A model generated the notes under the pieces. The model did no database searches and was not told the origin of the DNA. It was given only the letters and a program-made list of their open reading frames with translations. From NCBI RefSeq assembly GCF_020889685.1, contig NZ_JACMYO010000061.1, positions 1 through 43,858 of the forward strand: a stretch of 43,858 nt of DNA. The letters are read 5' to 3'. The stretch's first letter is position 1, and each line of letters begins with the position of its first letter. Both the position numbers and the translations under genes were made by a program. Below are positions 34,904-43,321 of the stretch, piece by piece. The stretch comes from Bradyrhizobium oropedii. Its GTDB lineage: Bacteria > Pseudomonadota > Alphaproteobacteria > Rhizobiales > Xanthobacteraceae.

Positions 34904-34936
34904 GGGCCGGTGACGTCAGTCACCGGCCCCCTTTTT
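34904..34936 (+). terminator. Rho-independent terminator of the efflux operon
   Basis: GGGCCGGTGAC (34904-34914) and GTCACCGGCCC (34919-34929) form a perfect 11-base stem with loop GTCA. CC and five T residues (34932-34936) follow. It should end transcription of the winged-helix/FusC/DUF1656/HlyD operon. Confidence 0.9.
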
Positions 34937-35021
34937 CAACGATACGATCGTGGGAACGAAAATGCTGCAGCGTAGTGGATGCAAGAATGGATGTGCGAAG
35001 AGGTCGCAGGCCCGCTAAGCA

Positions 35022-35545
35022 TTGCACACAACTCCATCAATTGCTGACCTCAAAAAGCAGGTGGACGTTCTTACCCGCGAGTTGAAAGAGGCGCGGGAGC
35101 AGTCGACGGCAACTACTGAAGTGTTGGGGATTATTAATTCCCAGCCAGGCCGCCTTGCGCCGGTACTCGACACCTACTGTCGTCGGCGGCCCGGCTTTGT
35201 CAGGCTGACGATTTTTTCATCTACCTGCGCGAAGGCGGGACATTTCGGCTAGGTGCCGGTAACGACGCTGTACCCGAGTGGATCGAACACCTCAAACAGC
35301 AGTCTATTCAACCGGGGCAAGGCGCCATTCTTGAAGCCGGCATGGGTCATACCCGGATGTTGTATTAGACGAAGAATATACATTCCCCGAAGCACAGAAG
35401 CGGGATGGATACCAGACTGTGCTGGGTGTTCCGTTGCTGCGGGAAGGAATCGTGATCGGCGGGATGGTCATGTCCGGCCGGCCAGTCGCCCGTTCGACGA
35501 CAGCCACGTCGCGCTGGTCACCATCATTGCCTTGCCGCGCAACGG
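35022..35545 (+). pseudogene. GAF-domain sensor protein remnant, frameshifted
   Basis: Pieces in all three plus frames join into the N-terminal part of a GAF-domain sensor kinase. They are the coiled start LKKQVDVLTRELKEAREQ and TTEVLGIINSQPG; then FFIYLREGGTFRLGAGNDAV, WIEHLKQQSIQPGQGAILEA, VLDEEYTFPEAQKRDGYQT and VLGVPLLREGIVIGG. The last piece is FDDSHVALVTIIA. Frame changes fall near 35200, 35345 and 35490. No histidine-kinase core follows after 35545. It is a dead fragment of a multi-copy rhizobial sensor family and probably arrived with the rearranged DNA downstream of the efflux operon. Confidence 0.75.
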
Positions 35546-36455
35546 CACCACGGTTAGTTCGGGTCTGGAATGCCGCGCCTGGACCCGTTGTGGAAGTCGG
35601 CACCGGAGTCATCGCGGCGCACAAGGACTGCCCCTAGCATAGAGGGGGTAAGTTTTTCCGTTCGCACGGCATGGGGCCGCTGGATCGTTCTCGCCTTCCG
35701 CCGAGCCCTGGCTGATGCTCGATATCAGCACGCTGACGCTCGTGCACGACACTTATCTCACGCGGCCGATCCCGGTGTTCGTTCGCGACCACGCGCGAGC
35801 GTTTCCGAATGCCGGCAATCGCGTTTTCTCGCGATCTATTTGCCGCTGACGGCGCTGAGCTCCGCTGCAACCGGTAAAAGGCACGGTCGTCGGGGTGCAC
35901 TGGCACTACGCACGGCTTTGACAACCATGAACCAGAGGACATTCCATCGGCCTGAGCGTCGCCAGCTTTATGAAAGCAGGCAGACCATGGGGATACAACC
36001 ACTATGCAGAGCGCGGCGTGTGATCAACACTTTCGCACGAATTTGCCGAGATTTGGACAGCTTTACTCGCACCAACGCTATTTGTCGGATACCAGTTTGC
36101 CTAGCGAGGGTAGGCAGCTACGCAAGGGCTTGGCGCTCCCTTCCCTGGTCCTCCCCACGCCGGGCTCGCCCACGGCCGGTCCTTTACCCCGAGGACCGGC
36201 CGTCTCCCTTAGAGGGTTGACGGACGACGTACCTGATCGAACGGACACTGAGAGCCGTTGCAGGAGCGCCGCGAGACCCAATCCGATCGTTGCAACGCGT
36301 TCCGAGTGCCCGATCGTGGCGCGCATCGGTCAGAGAATCGTCCTAGACACCCGTCAATTCGTTAGGGCCTGCACTCATAGAGGTCCGCTCTGATGCGAAG
36401 CGGAAGTCGCTTGGTCACCCTTGGTTGGGAATGCCCGAAGAACCGCTTCAGTGTG
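35546..36455. other. 910-base stretch without an intact gene
   Basis: Frames here are short and broken. Some pieces look like former protein (EPWLMLDISTLTLVHDTYL near 35710, ASFMKAGRPWGYNHYAERG near 35960), but no family was recognised. The only clear structure is the 12-base-pair hairpin at 36172-36203. This is probably decayed coding sequence. Confidence 0.5.
36172..36203. repeat. 12-bp perfect stem-loop
   Basis: ACGGCCGGTCCT and AGGACCGGCCGT are exact complements with an eight-base loop. Neither side has a T-run, so it is not a standard terminator, although it lies about 250 bases beyond the end of the minus-strand acyl-CoA synthetase gene. Confidence 0.6.
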
Positions 36456-38099
36456 TTAGACTGGAAACCGAAAGTTCTTGAACTGGTCACGTAGCGTTGT
36501 TTTCATGATTTTTCCGGTTGCCGTATGCGGCATGGCGTCGACGAAAACAACGCTGCTAGGCATCCACCACTTGGCAATCTTGCCTTCCATGAAATCAAGT
36601 ACTTGCTCGGCCGTGACTGTCATGCCGCTCTTGAGCTGGATGACGAGCAATGGCCGTTCATTCCATTTGGGGTGCGGTAGGCCGATCACGGCAGCTTCCA
36701 TCACTGCGGGGTGACTAACGGCGAGGTTCTCGAGTTCAATGGAAGAAATCCATTCGCCGCCCGACTTGATGACGTCCTTCGCCCGATCCGTGATTCGCAT
36801 ATAGCCGTGTGGATCGATCGTGGCGACGTCGCCCGTGTCGAAATAGCCGTCTTCGTCGAGGATCTCAGCATCGCTCCCGTAATAGCGACGCACTACGGCG
36901 AGACCACGAATCTTCAAACGCCCGTAAGTCCTTCCGTCCCGCGGCAATGATGCGCCCGCGTCGTCCGTGATCTTCAATTCGACGCCGAAAGGCGGATAAC
37001 CCTGCGCTGTGAGGAAATCGATCTTCTCGTTGTCGGGTAAGTCGGTCACAGGCGGTTTGAGTACGCTCATCGTGCCCATGGGGCTCGTTTCCGTCATACC
37101 CCACGCCTGGCGCGGCGTTACGCCAAGCTGCAAGAACGCTTCGATCATCGCACGAGGCATTGCGGAACCGCCGCACACAACGAGCTTTAGATGCGGGAGC
37201 GCGAGTTTGTTCGCCTCGATATAGCCCAGCAACATCTGCCAAACGGTCGGGACGCCGGCGGTTACGGTCACTTTCTCTGCTTGCAGGAGATTGTAGACCG
37301 AGGCGCCATCCAGTTTCGGTCCGGGCATCACCATTTTTGCTCCCACGAACGGAGCGGCGAAGGCAAGTCCCCAGCTATTGGCGTGAAACATCGGCACGAC
37401 GGGAAGAATAGTCCCGGTTGCAGTGAGGGCCATGGCATCGCCAGTATTACCCATCATTGCGTGCAGCACATTCGTGCGGTGGGTGTAAACGACGCCTTTG
37501 GGATTGCCGGTGGTCCCCGACGTATAGCACATAGCTGACGCAGCATTTTCATCGCCAACATGCCAACGATAACTGCCGTCAACGTCTGCGATCCAGTCTT
37601 CGTAGGCAACCGCGTTCTTGAGAGACGTTTGCGGCATATGGGCGTTGTCGGTGAGCACGATGTAGCGCTCGACGCCCGGCATCTTGTCGGCAAGTTTTTC
37701 CAGGAGCGGGACAAAGGTGATGTCGGTCATCACGATACGATCGGCTGCATCGTTGATGATCCAGGCGATTTGCTCGGGAAATAGGCGGGGGTTGACGGTA
37801 TGGCAGATCGCCCCAGTCCCCATAATGCCATACCAGCACTCGAGATGACGCCATGTATTCCAGGCGAGCGTCGCAACGCGATCACCAACTGCAATCCCAT
37901 CTAGATCCAGCTTCTGCGCTACTCTGAGCGCGCGATCGCGGATCGCGGCATAAGTGGTACGGTGAATCGGGCCTTCGACCGACTGGGTGACGACTTCCTG
38001 CCGGCCGTGGATCAGCGCGGCATGGTCGATAATGCGATGGCACAACAGCGGCCAGTGCTGCATTAGATTGTCGGTCGGTTTCGTGACTTGGAGGTTCAT
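36456..38099 (-). CDS. acyl-CoA synthetase (AMP-forming, medium/long-chain type)
   Basis: The 547-residue enzyme has the AMP-binding P-loop YTSGTTGNPKGV near residues 185-196. VPMFHANSWG, GMTETSPMG, YFDTGDVATI, the hinge ITDRAKDVIKSGGEWIS and the C-terminal lysine in TATGKIMKTTLRDQ follow. Together these define AMP-forming fatty acyl-CoA ligases. The ATG at 38099 is preferred over upstream starts because GGAAGG lies close before it. It activates a carboxylic acid with ATP and CoA. An HxlR regulator gene lies 137 bases upstream on the same strand, and hydrolase genes follow the theme of organic-acid breakdown. The chain length is not certain. Confidence 0.92.
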   Translation of the reverse strand: MNLQVTKPTDNLMQHWPLLCHRIIDHAALIHGRQEVVTQSVEGPIHRTTYAAIRDRALRVAQKLDLDGIAVGDRVATLAWNTWRHLECWYGIMGTGAICHTVNPRLFPEQIAWIINDAADRIVMTDITFVPLLEKLADKMPGVERYIVLTDNAHMPQTSLKNAVAYEDWIADVDGSYRWHVGDENAASAMCYTSGTTGNPKGVVYTHRTNVLHAMMGNTGDAMALTATGTILPVVPMFHANSWGLAFAAPFVGAKMVMPGPKLDGASVYNLLQAEKVTVTAGVPTVWQMLLGYIEANKLALPHLKLVVCGGSAMPRAMIEAFLQLGVTPRQAWGMTETSPMGTMSVLKPPVTDLPDNEKIDFLTAQGYPPFGVELKITDDAGASLPRDGRTYGRLKIRGLAVVRRYYGSDAEILDEDGYFDTGDVATIDPHGYMRITDRAKDVIKSGGEWISSIELENLAVSHPAVMEAAVIGLPHPKWNERPLLVIQLKSGMTVTAEQVLDFMEGKIAKWWMPSSVVFVDAMPHTATGKIMKTTLRDQFKNFRFPV

Positions 38100-38236
38100 T
38101 GGCTTCCTTCCCATGTTTGTTTCTTGTCTCGCGAGCGGCAAACGACGCGATCGCGCGGCGGATTCCACAGATGGCCGAACGGGCCAAATGCATCTGCAGA
38201 TTGTGATCGGATGTGCTTGGGAGGAGAGGCGGCCGT

Positions 38237-38701
38237 CTACGACTTGCTGCGCGGGGCGGGCTTCTCGACGCCCTCGGCAGTGTAGACGTCCCTCATATGA
38301 AGGTCTTCACCGCAGCACGCACAGACCATGCGATGTCCGGCCTTGCCTCCACAGCGGTGTAGCAGCGTGACCGGCGGCCCATCGGGAGCAACATATTTAT
38401 CACCCCAAGCCATCAGGGCATTGATCACGGGAAAAAGGTCGCGGCCCTTGGCGGTGAGACGATACTCTACCCACTCGCCGCCCGGGGAGATGACGACCTT
38501 TTTCACGACACCGAGCGCGTCAAGGCTCTCAAGTCGGTTGCTGAGAATGTTCTTGGCGATGCCAAGACCGCGCTCGATCTCTGAAAAGCGACATTTGCCG
38601 TTCATTAGCTCACGGATGATGAGCAAGGTCCATCGCTCGCCGACCACTTCCAGTGAGCGCGCTATGGAGCAATCCTGACCGGTATAGTCCTTCTTCAGCA
38701 T
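38237..38701 (-). CDS. HxlR family transcriptional regulator
   Basis: From ATG 38701 the protein has 154 residues. It has the HxlR winged helix pattern DCSIARSLEVVGERWTLLIIRELMNG, FSEIERGLGIAKNILSNRLESL and GEWVEYRLTAKGRDLFPVI. The Cys before SIARSLE sits at the place used by redox-sensing members such as YodB. A second Cys cluster (CGGKAGHRMVCACCGEDL) near the C-terminus could bind metal. HxlR proteins often sense aldehydes, quinones or other electrophiles. The upstream GTG would add six residues. The large palindrome at 39653-39703 is a plausible target. Confidence 0.88.
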   Translation of the reverse strand: MLKKDYTGQDCSIARSLEVVGERWTLLIIRELMNGKCRFSEIERGLGIAKNILSNRLESLDALGVVKKVVISPGGEWVEYRLTAKGRDLFPVINALMAWGDKYVAPDGPPVTLLHRCGGKAGHRMVCACCGEDLHMRDVYTAEGVEKPAPRSKS

Positions 38702-38773
38702 CACCAGATCGCTAACACAATCAGCCCGAGGTGAAAAGCACGGCACGCCTCGCTTCGCACACCTGACGATACG

Positions 38774-39616
38774 TCATACTCTCCTTGGAAAACGTGATCG
38801 CGCCGAGAAGCGCAGAGTCCACGGGTTGCCAAAATCGGGATACTTCGCAGTGATGACCGTCACCAGCTCTTCAGCACTGGTTGCCTGGACGGCGGCATCG
38901 GCGAAGTCGCGGATGTAGCCTTTGGTTTCGGCGAAAATGCGCTCGACCTCTCGGTCGGAAGCCTCGGGCTTCTTGTGTCCGGCGACAATCATCTTCGGCT
39001 TCATGCGCTCCAGCTTGTCGACGTTGGCGTACCATTCGTCCCATTGCTTGGGACCGCTCAGCCCGAGCATCATGTGGATGCCGTTGTAGACGAGATCGCC
39101 TGGCACAATCAGGTCGATGGCCGGAACATGGAGCGCGGTGCTCGGCGCGATGTCTGCCTGTCCCAGCTCAAGGATGCTCAGTGCGTGGCCTTCGAGCGAA
39201 AGACCGTCGTCGACGACCTCAGGAATGTCGGACGGAATGGCGACGCGACTGCCGAACATCTGCCGCCACTGTCGTTCCTGAAAATCGGCATTCTCGCGGA
39301 TATAGTCGACAACCCCCCTGGTTGCAAACGCTCGCGCGGTCGGAAAGCGCCGCATAAGTTCGGTGATGCCGTAATAGTGGTCGGCATGTCCGTGCGTGAC
39401 GTAGATCGTCGTGAGCCGTCGCCCGCGTCGTTCGATCATGTCGCCGAGCGCCTTGATGTCGGGATGGAGATGCTGAGCGTCGACCAGCACAGCGTCGGTT
39501 TCCCCGTAGATTAGTGTCGAAGAAGTTGGCGAGAACGTTCCTTTCCCGTCCTCCAACGTTGCAAGCGGGCCGACGAACACCTCCGCATTCAGCGGCAGCC
39601 CTCCATCCTTACTCAT
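38774..39616 (-). CDS. MBL-fold metallo-hydrolase
   Basis: The 280-residue protein has the metallo-beta-lactamase metal motif THGHADHYYG (His75, His77, Asp79, His80), a later DLIVPGDLVYNG with the bridging Asp and the IVAGHKKPEA His. The start at 39616 has GGGAGG upstream; an earlier in-frame ATG has none. Family members hydrolyse thioesters, lactones, esters or phosphodiesters, so the substrate cannot be fixed. It shares a short divergent promoter region, with a strong palindrome, with an alpha/beta hydrolase gene. An HxlR regulator lies 72 bases downstream. Confidence 0.9.
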   Translation of the reverse strand: MSKDGGLPLNAEVFVGPLATLEDGKGTFSPTSSTLIYGETDAVLVDAQHLHPDIKALGDMIERRGRRLTTIYVTHGHADHYYGITELMRRFPTARAFATRGVVDYIRENADFQERQWRQMFGSRVAIPSDIPEVVDDGLSLEGHALSILELGQADIAPSTALHVPAIDLIVPGDLVYNGIHMMLGLSGPKQWDEWYANVDKLERMKPKMIVAGHKKPEASDREVERIFAETKGYIRDFADAAVQATSAEELVTVITAKYPDFGNPWTLRFSARSRFPRRV

Positions 39617-39652
39617 CGAAGCCTCCCTGGTCAGACCGTGCGCGATCAATGG

Positions 39653-39703
39653 CGACCGCTAACATAATTGGTTGCGTGACGCAACTATTCGTGTTAGCGG
39701 TCG
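39653..39703. promoter_or_regulatory. 51-bp concentric palindrome between divergent hydrolase genes
   Basis: CGACCGCTAACA (39653-39664) and TGTTAGCGGTCG (39692-39703) are perfect 12-base complements. Nested inside, on the same centre (39678), is GTTGCGTGACGCAAC (39671-39685), a 15-base palindrome with one odd central base. It occupies most of the gap between the MBL and alpha/beta hydrolase starts. Two nested dyads suggest an operator for a dimer or tetramer, most simply the nearby HxlR protein. Confidence 0.75.
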
Positions 39704-39733
39704 TCTCCGATGTCACGGGAGAAGACGCCATCC

Positions 39734-40624
39734 ATGCAGCGCATCGTCGAATTCAAAGCCGAAGATGGAACGGTCTTGCGTGGACAGTTTCACGCCAGCA
39801 AAGGGGCTTCGGCGCCCGGCATCGTGATGTGTCATGGCTTTGGCGGCACCCAGGAGCACATCGAGCACTACGCGCAGTTCTTCTGCGAAGCCGGGTTCTC
39901 GGTCTTGCTGTACGACCATCGCGGCTTCGGCGCGTCCGATGGCATGCCGCGACAGGAGGTCAATCCCTATGCGCAATTGGCGGACCTTCGCGATGCCATT
40001 TCCTATTGCCTGGCCCGGTCAGAGGTGAGGACAGATAAAGGCGTCGCTCTCTGGGGATCCAGCTTCGCCGGCGGGCTTGCCCTCGTGACTGCGGCCAATG
40101 ATCCGCGCGTGCGCTGTCTTTCGATTCAAATTCCAAATGTTAGCGGCCATCGCAACGGGCCGAAAATGTTCACCGATGAGCAGATGGCTGAACTTCGGCG
40201 GCGCCTTGCAGAGGATCGTGAGGGACGTCTGGCGGGAAAGGCACCCCAGATGATTCCGATGTTCGCGAGACATCCGGGAGAATTGGCCACCTTCCTGCTC
40301 GGCATTCCGAAGCGAATTCTGGATCCTAGCCCGACCCCGACCCGCTGGTTGAACGAAGTCACCTTGCGCTCGATCGAGTACATGTTCGACTTCGAGCCTG
40401 CGGGATGGGCGCGCTATGTCGCTCCCAAGCCGATCCAGATGATCCTGGCGGAAAACGACGTTTGCACCTTCACCGACATCCAGCGCGACGTGTACGAGAC
40501 GTTGCAGGCACCAAAGCGACTGCTCACCTTTCCGGGAGGGCATTTCCAAGCCTACGACCGCTACTTCAAGGAAACATCCGAGCCGGCCCGCGAGTGGTTT
40601 CTGCTTCACCACAAATCACCGTAG
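39734..40624 (+). CDS. alpha/beta hydrolase (dienelactone hydrolase-like)
   Basis: The 296-residue protein shows VMCHGFGGT (oxyanion turn), DHRGFGASDG, the nucleophile elbow LWGSSFAGG with Ser110, AENDVCTF (acid) and PGGHFQAYDRYF (catalytic His). It belongs to the soluble alpha/beta hydrolases near dienelactone hydrolase and related esterases. The ATG at 39734 is chosen for its GGGAGAAGA upstream and MQRIVEF start; an ATG at 39710 is possible. It diverges from the MBL gene across a large palindrome and is followed after 38 bases by a tautomerase, so both may act in one aromatic- or lactone-degrading pathway. Confidence 0.88.
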   Translation: MQRIVEFKAEDGTVLRGQFHASKGASAPGIVMCHGFGGTQEHIEHYAQFFCEAGFSVLLYDHRGFGASDGMPRQEVNPYAQLADLRDAISYCLARSEVRTDKGVALWGSSFAGGLALVTAANDPRVRCLSIQIPNVSGHRNGPKMFTDEQMAELRRRLAEDREGRLAGKAPQMIPMFARHPGELATFLLGIPKRILDPSPTPTRWLNEVTLRSIEYMFDFEPAGWARYVAPKPIQMILAENDVCTFTDIQRDVYETLQAPKRLLTFPGGHFQAYDRYFKETSEPAREWFLLHHKSP

Positions 40625-40662
40625 CAGACGGCAGATTCGATTTACTGCAGGAGGAGAAAAGC

Positions 40663-41082
40663 ATGCCACTCTGGCATATCTACTGTCCGAAGGGAGCCTA
40701 CAGTGACGCCGAGAAGCGTCAATTTTCGAATCGCATCTCGGACGCCTACACCAAGTTCGGAATGCCACGCTTTTACGTCAGCGTGATCTTCCATGAAGTC
40801 GATCAGAACTCGTTGTACATCGGCGGAGAGCCGGCGAACGACTTCGTGCGAATCTGGGTCGATCACATTGCGCGAAGTTTGGAACCGCAACACCGCGGCT
40901 GGTGGATGAAACAGGTAAGGGAGATTGTGACTCCATTCGTTGAACCTCGAGCATTTCGCTGGGAGGCACACGTCGATGAAACGCCTACCGAACTTTGGAC
41001 GATTCAGGGGCTGAAGCCGCCGCCGGAAGGCTCTGACGCAGAAAAACACTGGGTTTCCGAAAACCGTCCGTCGATCTACTAG
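40663..41082 (+). CDS. tautomerase family protein (cis-CaaD-like)
   Basis: The 139-residue protein begins MPLWHIYCPKGAYSDAEKRQF. After Met removal the N-terminal Pro is the catalytic base of the tautomerase superfamily. The length, twice that of 4-oxalocrotonate tautomerase, and segments such as RFYVSVIFHEVD and DFVRIWVDHIARSL fit the cis-3-chloroacrylic acid dehalogenase-like group. Many of its members are promiscuous tautomerases of unknown substrate. AGGAGG lies just before the ATG. It is probably cotranscribed with the alpha/beta hydrolase. Confidence 0.85.
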   Translation: MPLWHIYCPKGAYSDAEKRQFSNRISDAYTKFGMPRFYVSVIFHEVDQNSLYIGGEPANDFVRIWVDHIARSLEPQHRGWWMKQVREIVTPFVEPRAFRWEAHVDETPTELWTIQGLKPPPEGSDAEKHWVSENRPSIY

Positions 41083-41379
41083 CGATTAACGACCTACGAT
41101 CGGTTTCGACAAGTAAACGAGGTTGTGACTCAAAGTGGTAGACGCGCCCCGCTGCGTCTCGCCCTTGGAGGGCTTAGGTCCGAGACAGGTGCCTTAACGA
41201 TAAACGGCGAGGGCCGGGTTCCGAAGAGCCGGCCTTGCGAGCTTGTTGGCTGCTGTCAGCCAGTAGATCGAGTAGGGTCAACGGAGTGAAAGCGCTGAAC
41301 AAAGACATTAGGACGATTGTCGAACCGAAAATCAGCGCATACTAACCGAGAGGTCGATGAGTTGCGAACGCGTTGACCT
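41083..41379. other. 297-base gap without recognised gene
   Basis: No gene, family or strong promoter was seen. The only structure noted is a short imperfect hairpin, GGCCGG with CCGGCC, at 41212-41234. The stretch lies between the tautomerase end and a LysR fragment and may be a rearrangement junction. Confidence 0.4.
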
Positions 41380-41640
41380 CTAGCCAGAGAGTTCAGCAAT
41401 ATAGTCGATAAATGCTCGTAGCTTTGGTGTCACGCGTCGGCTCTGTACCAGACGAGATGATGCGGCCGTGACAGCGTCTTGTAGTCAGATAGCACTCTTA
41501 CAAGGCGACCACTATCCAGATCGTCGCTTACAAATTCAAGACGGAGCATCGCTATTCCCGCGCCGGGGAGAGCGGCATGCCGAATTCCGAATGCATTGTT
41601 GATTTGTAGCTGGCTCTTGACCTCCACGTAGATCTCCCCT
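41380..41640 (-). pseudogene. LysR regulator, C-terminal fragment
   Basis: The fragment reads GEIYVEVKSQLQINNAFGIRHAALPGAGIAML, then SGRLVRVLSDY, then RPHHLVWYRAD. After a frame shift near 41438 it ends RVTPKLRAFIDYIAELSG. This is the effector-domain end of a LysR protein. The helix-turn-helix and first two thirds are absent; sequence upstream switches to a CoA-transferase fragment on the other strand. It is not functional. Confidence 0.78.
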
Positions 41641-41647
41641 CAGGTTC

Positions 41648-42028
41648 ACCTATGTTCATTCGCTACTGCGCCATGATGCGACGCGTCTGCGCCGCGAGAA
41701 TCTCGCATCTCTCCTAAAGGAGGTGCAGGCGTGGCTTGCCACCTTCAACGACCTCGACGAGTTGCAAACTCAGGTGAGCGAAGCTGGCCTGGCGATTGGC
41801 GTCGTCCGGAGCACAAGTGAGTTTGGCGCTAGCGAGTGGGCTCGCGAGTGGAACGCGGTGGTGGAGGTCGATGATCGCGCTGGCGGCACCGTTCTGATGC
41901 CGGGCAATCCGTGGATCTTCAGCAAGTCCGAATTGCCTTCGCCTGGGATTCCCGCCTTTCAGGGTGAGCAGGGCGAGGAGATTTTGCGCGAGAGTCGTCT
42001 TTCCGAAGTTGAAATCTCGGAGCTATGA
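41648..42028 (+). pseudogene. CaiB/BaiF CoA transferase, C-terminal fragment
   Basis: The open stretch TYVHSLLRHDATRLRRENLA, then SLLKEVQAWLATFNDLDELQ, VSEAGLAIGVVRST and VLMPGNPWIFSKSELPSPG is the C-terminal end of a family III CoA transferase. The N-terminal CoA-binding half and catalytic Asp are missing, and the join at about 41645 meets a LysR fragment in the opposite direction. The frame seems open from further up only because the join is in phase. It is not a second copy of the gene at 19134-20357 in any obvious way. Confidence 0.78.
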
Positions 42029-42111
42029 AGACGCCGGATCGTACTGAGCCAAAAGAGCATTAGCGATCCGTTCGACTGACCACATGCGAGAGGGTACGGC
42101 GGTTGTTTAAT

Positions 42112-42127
42112 GACGTGAGCTCACGTC
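42112..42127. promoter_or_regulatory. 16-bp perfect palindrome
   Basis: GACGTGAGCTCACGTC reads the same on both strands with no mismatch. It lies in a non-coding gap between broken genes. It could be an operator half-forgotten after rearrangement; no nearby start codon fixes its target. Confidence 0.5.
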
Positions 42128-42289
42128 TGGCAGGAGGGGGAGAGGCTCGTTCTCGCAAGTATTTGATTTAAAAGGAAAATCGTGCTGCCATCAACGGGAA
42201 TTCTTCTCTCTCCGACTATAAAGCGGCTTCTCGAAAGCCCCTCAAAATCGGGCCTTACTGCAAGCCAGAGGTCTCTGGTGTAGCCCCAG

Positions 42290-42377
42290 GAAAGCGGCAT
42301 CCGAGCCGCTATATGGCTTGCAACCGCTTCGGCCTTCTACGTCTCGGCGGGATGCCCGCGGCAAGCGTTTCGCTGTT
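42290..42377 (+). pseudogene. relic of a second FusC transporter gene
   Basis: The 88 bases from GAAAGCGGCATCCG onward match the FusC gene at about 32395-32483 at roughly four of five positions. One base is missing near 42355. In the matching frame they read RAAIWLATASAFYVSAG against RAALWLAITSIFYVWAG. Flanking sequence does not match. With the intact small gene at 42621 it indicates that a second efflux operon once stood here. Confidence 0.75.
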
Positions 42378-42620
42378 CGAAGCTCATGGTGAACCCTGCA
42401 GATGGGCCGAGTGAACACGCGGGCCCCTCTTTCGTTGCGGTCTCGGCTCGACGATCAGCATTAATCACTCGACAAGTGCGGCCAAGCCGAGGCGGACCGT
42501 TCTAAGCCAAGGTTTATCGGCTGCAACCACAGCAGTATTGGCAATTACTTGCGCGCAATAGAACGTGGTCACATCGGACTGTTACTCTCCTCGCAACAAT
42601 TCGCTTTGCGGAGTTCGATC

Positions 42621-42920
42621 ATGAGGAGAATAGCGGTTCTCATTGCTTCTGCTGTCCTCAACGCGTCCACGGTTCCTTCACTTGCTGCCGAGTGCACCTC
42701 AAGCAAGGACATTTGCACTCACGCTGCGATTGCGCAGGGTCAACTCGCCGGTACTGCCGACAAAGAGAAGAGTTGCCGCGATTACGCCGCCTCGTTCTAT
42801 CAATCGGTGACGCTGCGGCAAGTCGCAGTTCAGCGGGTCGAGGGCGCCCGGGTCCTGGTGGCGCTCGATTCCGTGATCAATGCGTTCAATGATCTGCTGG
42901 CAACGAAGTGCGGTGGCTGA
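42621..42920 (+). CDS. small exported cysteine-containing protein
   Basis: The 99-residue product has a signal peptide (MRRIAVLIASAVLNASTVPSLA, cleavage before AEC). The mature part has four Cys residues (ECTSS, DICTHA, KSCRDY, TKCGG), suggesting two periplasmic disulfides, with a helical QVAVQRVEGARVLVALDSVI segment. No named family was recognised. GGAG lies before the ATG. The start of a closely similar gene overlaps the HlyD stop at 34717, so the ancestor was probably the last gene of the FusC/DUF1656/HlyD operon and may have served the pump. Confidence 0.72.
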   Translation: MRRIAVLIASAVLNASTVPSLAAECTSSKDICTHAAIAQGQLAGTADKEKSCRDYAASFYQSVTLRQVAVQRVEGARVLVALDSVINAFNDLLATKCGG

Positions 42921-43080
42921 CACATACAGTCAACGAGGTGTTCAGATGATCCTATTTCCTCTCATGACCACCTGGATATGGTTCGAGCTCATGCGAGCAT
43001 CTTCCACTCTGCCGTCGGTGCCACCGCCACGACATCTGCGGCGGTAATTTTCGGTAACCGTTTTGTTGTAGGAGCTCAAC

Positions 43081-43314
43081 ATGACCCAAGTTTATTTTCA
43101 CTGTTCCAGCACGAAAAAAGTTTTCGTCGACCGACGTGGCGCCGTTGTAGACGGTCTCGAAGAGGCCCGTGATCACGCGACTCGCGTCGTGCACTCGTTC
43201 ACTGATGAGCTTAGCCTTGAAGACTGGCGCGACTGGGTCCTGCACGTTAGCGACGACCAGGGCGATGAGCTCTTTGTCATCCCCTTCTCGTTCGTCCTCG
43301 GCAAGCCGCATTGA
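43081..43314 (+). CDS. DUF6894-type small protein
   Basis: The 77-residue protein MTQVYFHCSSTKKVFVDRRG, VVDGLEEARDHATRVVHSF and DWVLHVSDDQGDELFVIPFS matches the short DUF6894 group, common in rhizobia and often near stress genes. TAGGAG lies six bases before the ATG. Its stop lies seven bases before the clpX start, so the two may be cotranscribed. The function is unknown. Confidence 0.75.
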   Translation: MTQVYFHCSSTKKVFVDRRGAVVDGLEEARDHATRVVHSFTDELSLEDWRDWVLHVSDDQGDELFVIPFSFVLGKPH

Positions 43315-43321
43315 GGTCGCC

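Larger units (their letters stand above)
42029..42620. other. gap holding an operator-like palindrome and a transporter relic
   Basis: No intact gene lies here. The stretch has a 16-base perfect palindrome at 42112-42127 and a short degenerate copy of the FusC transporter gene at 42290-42377. The remainder shows no recognised family. Confidence 0.5.
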
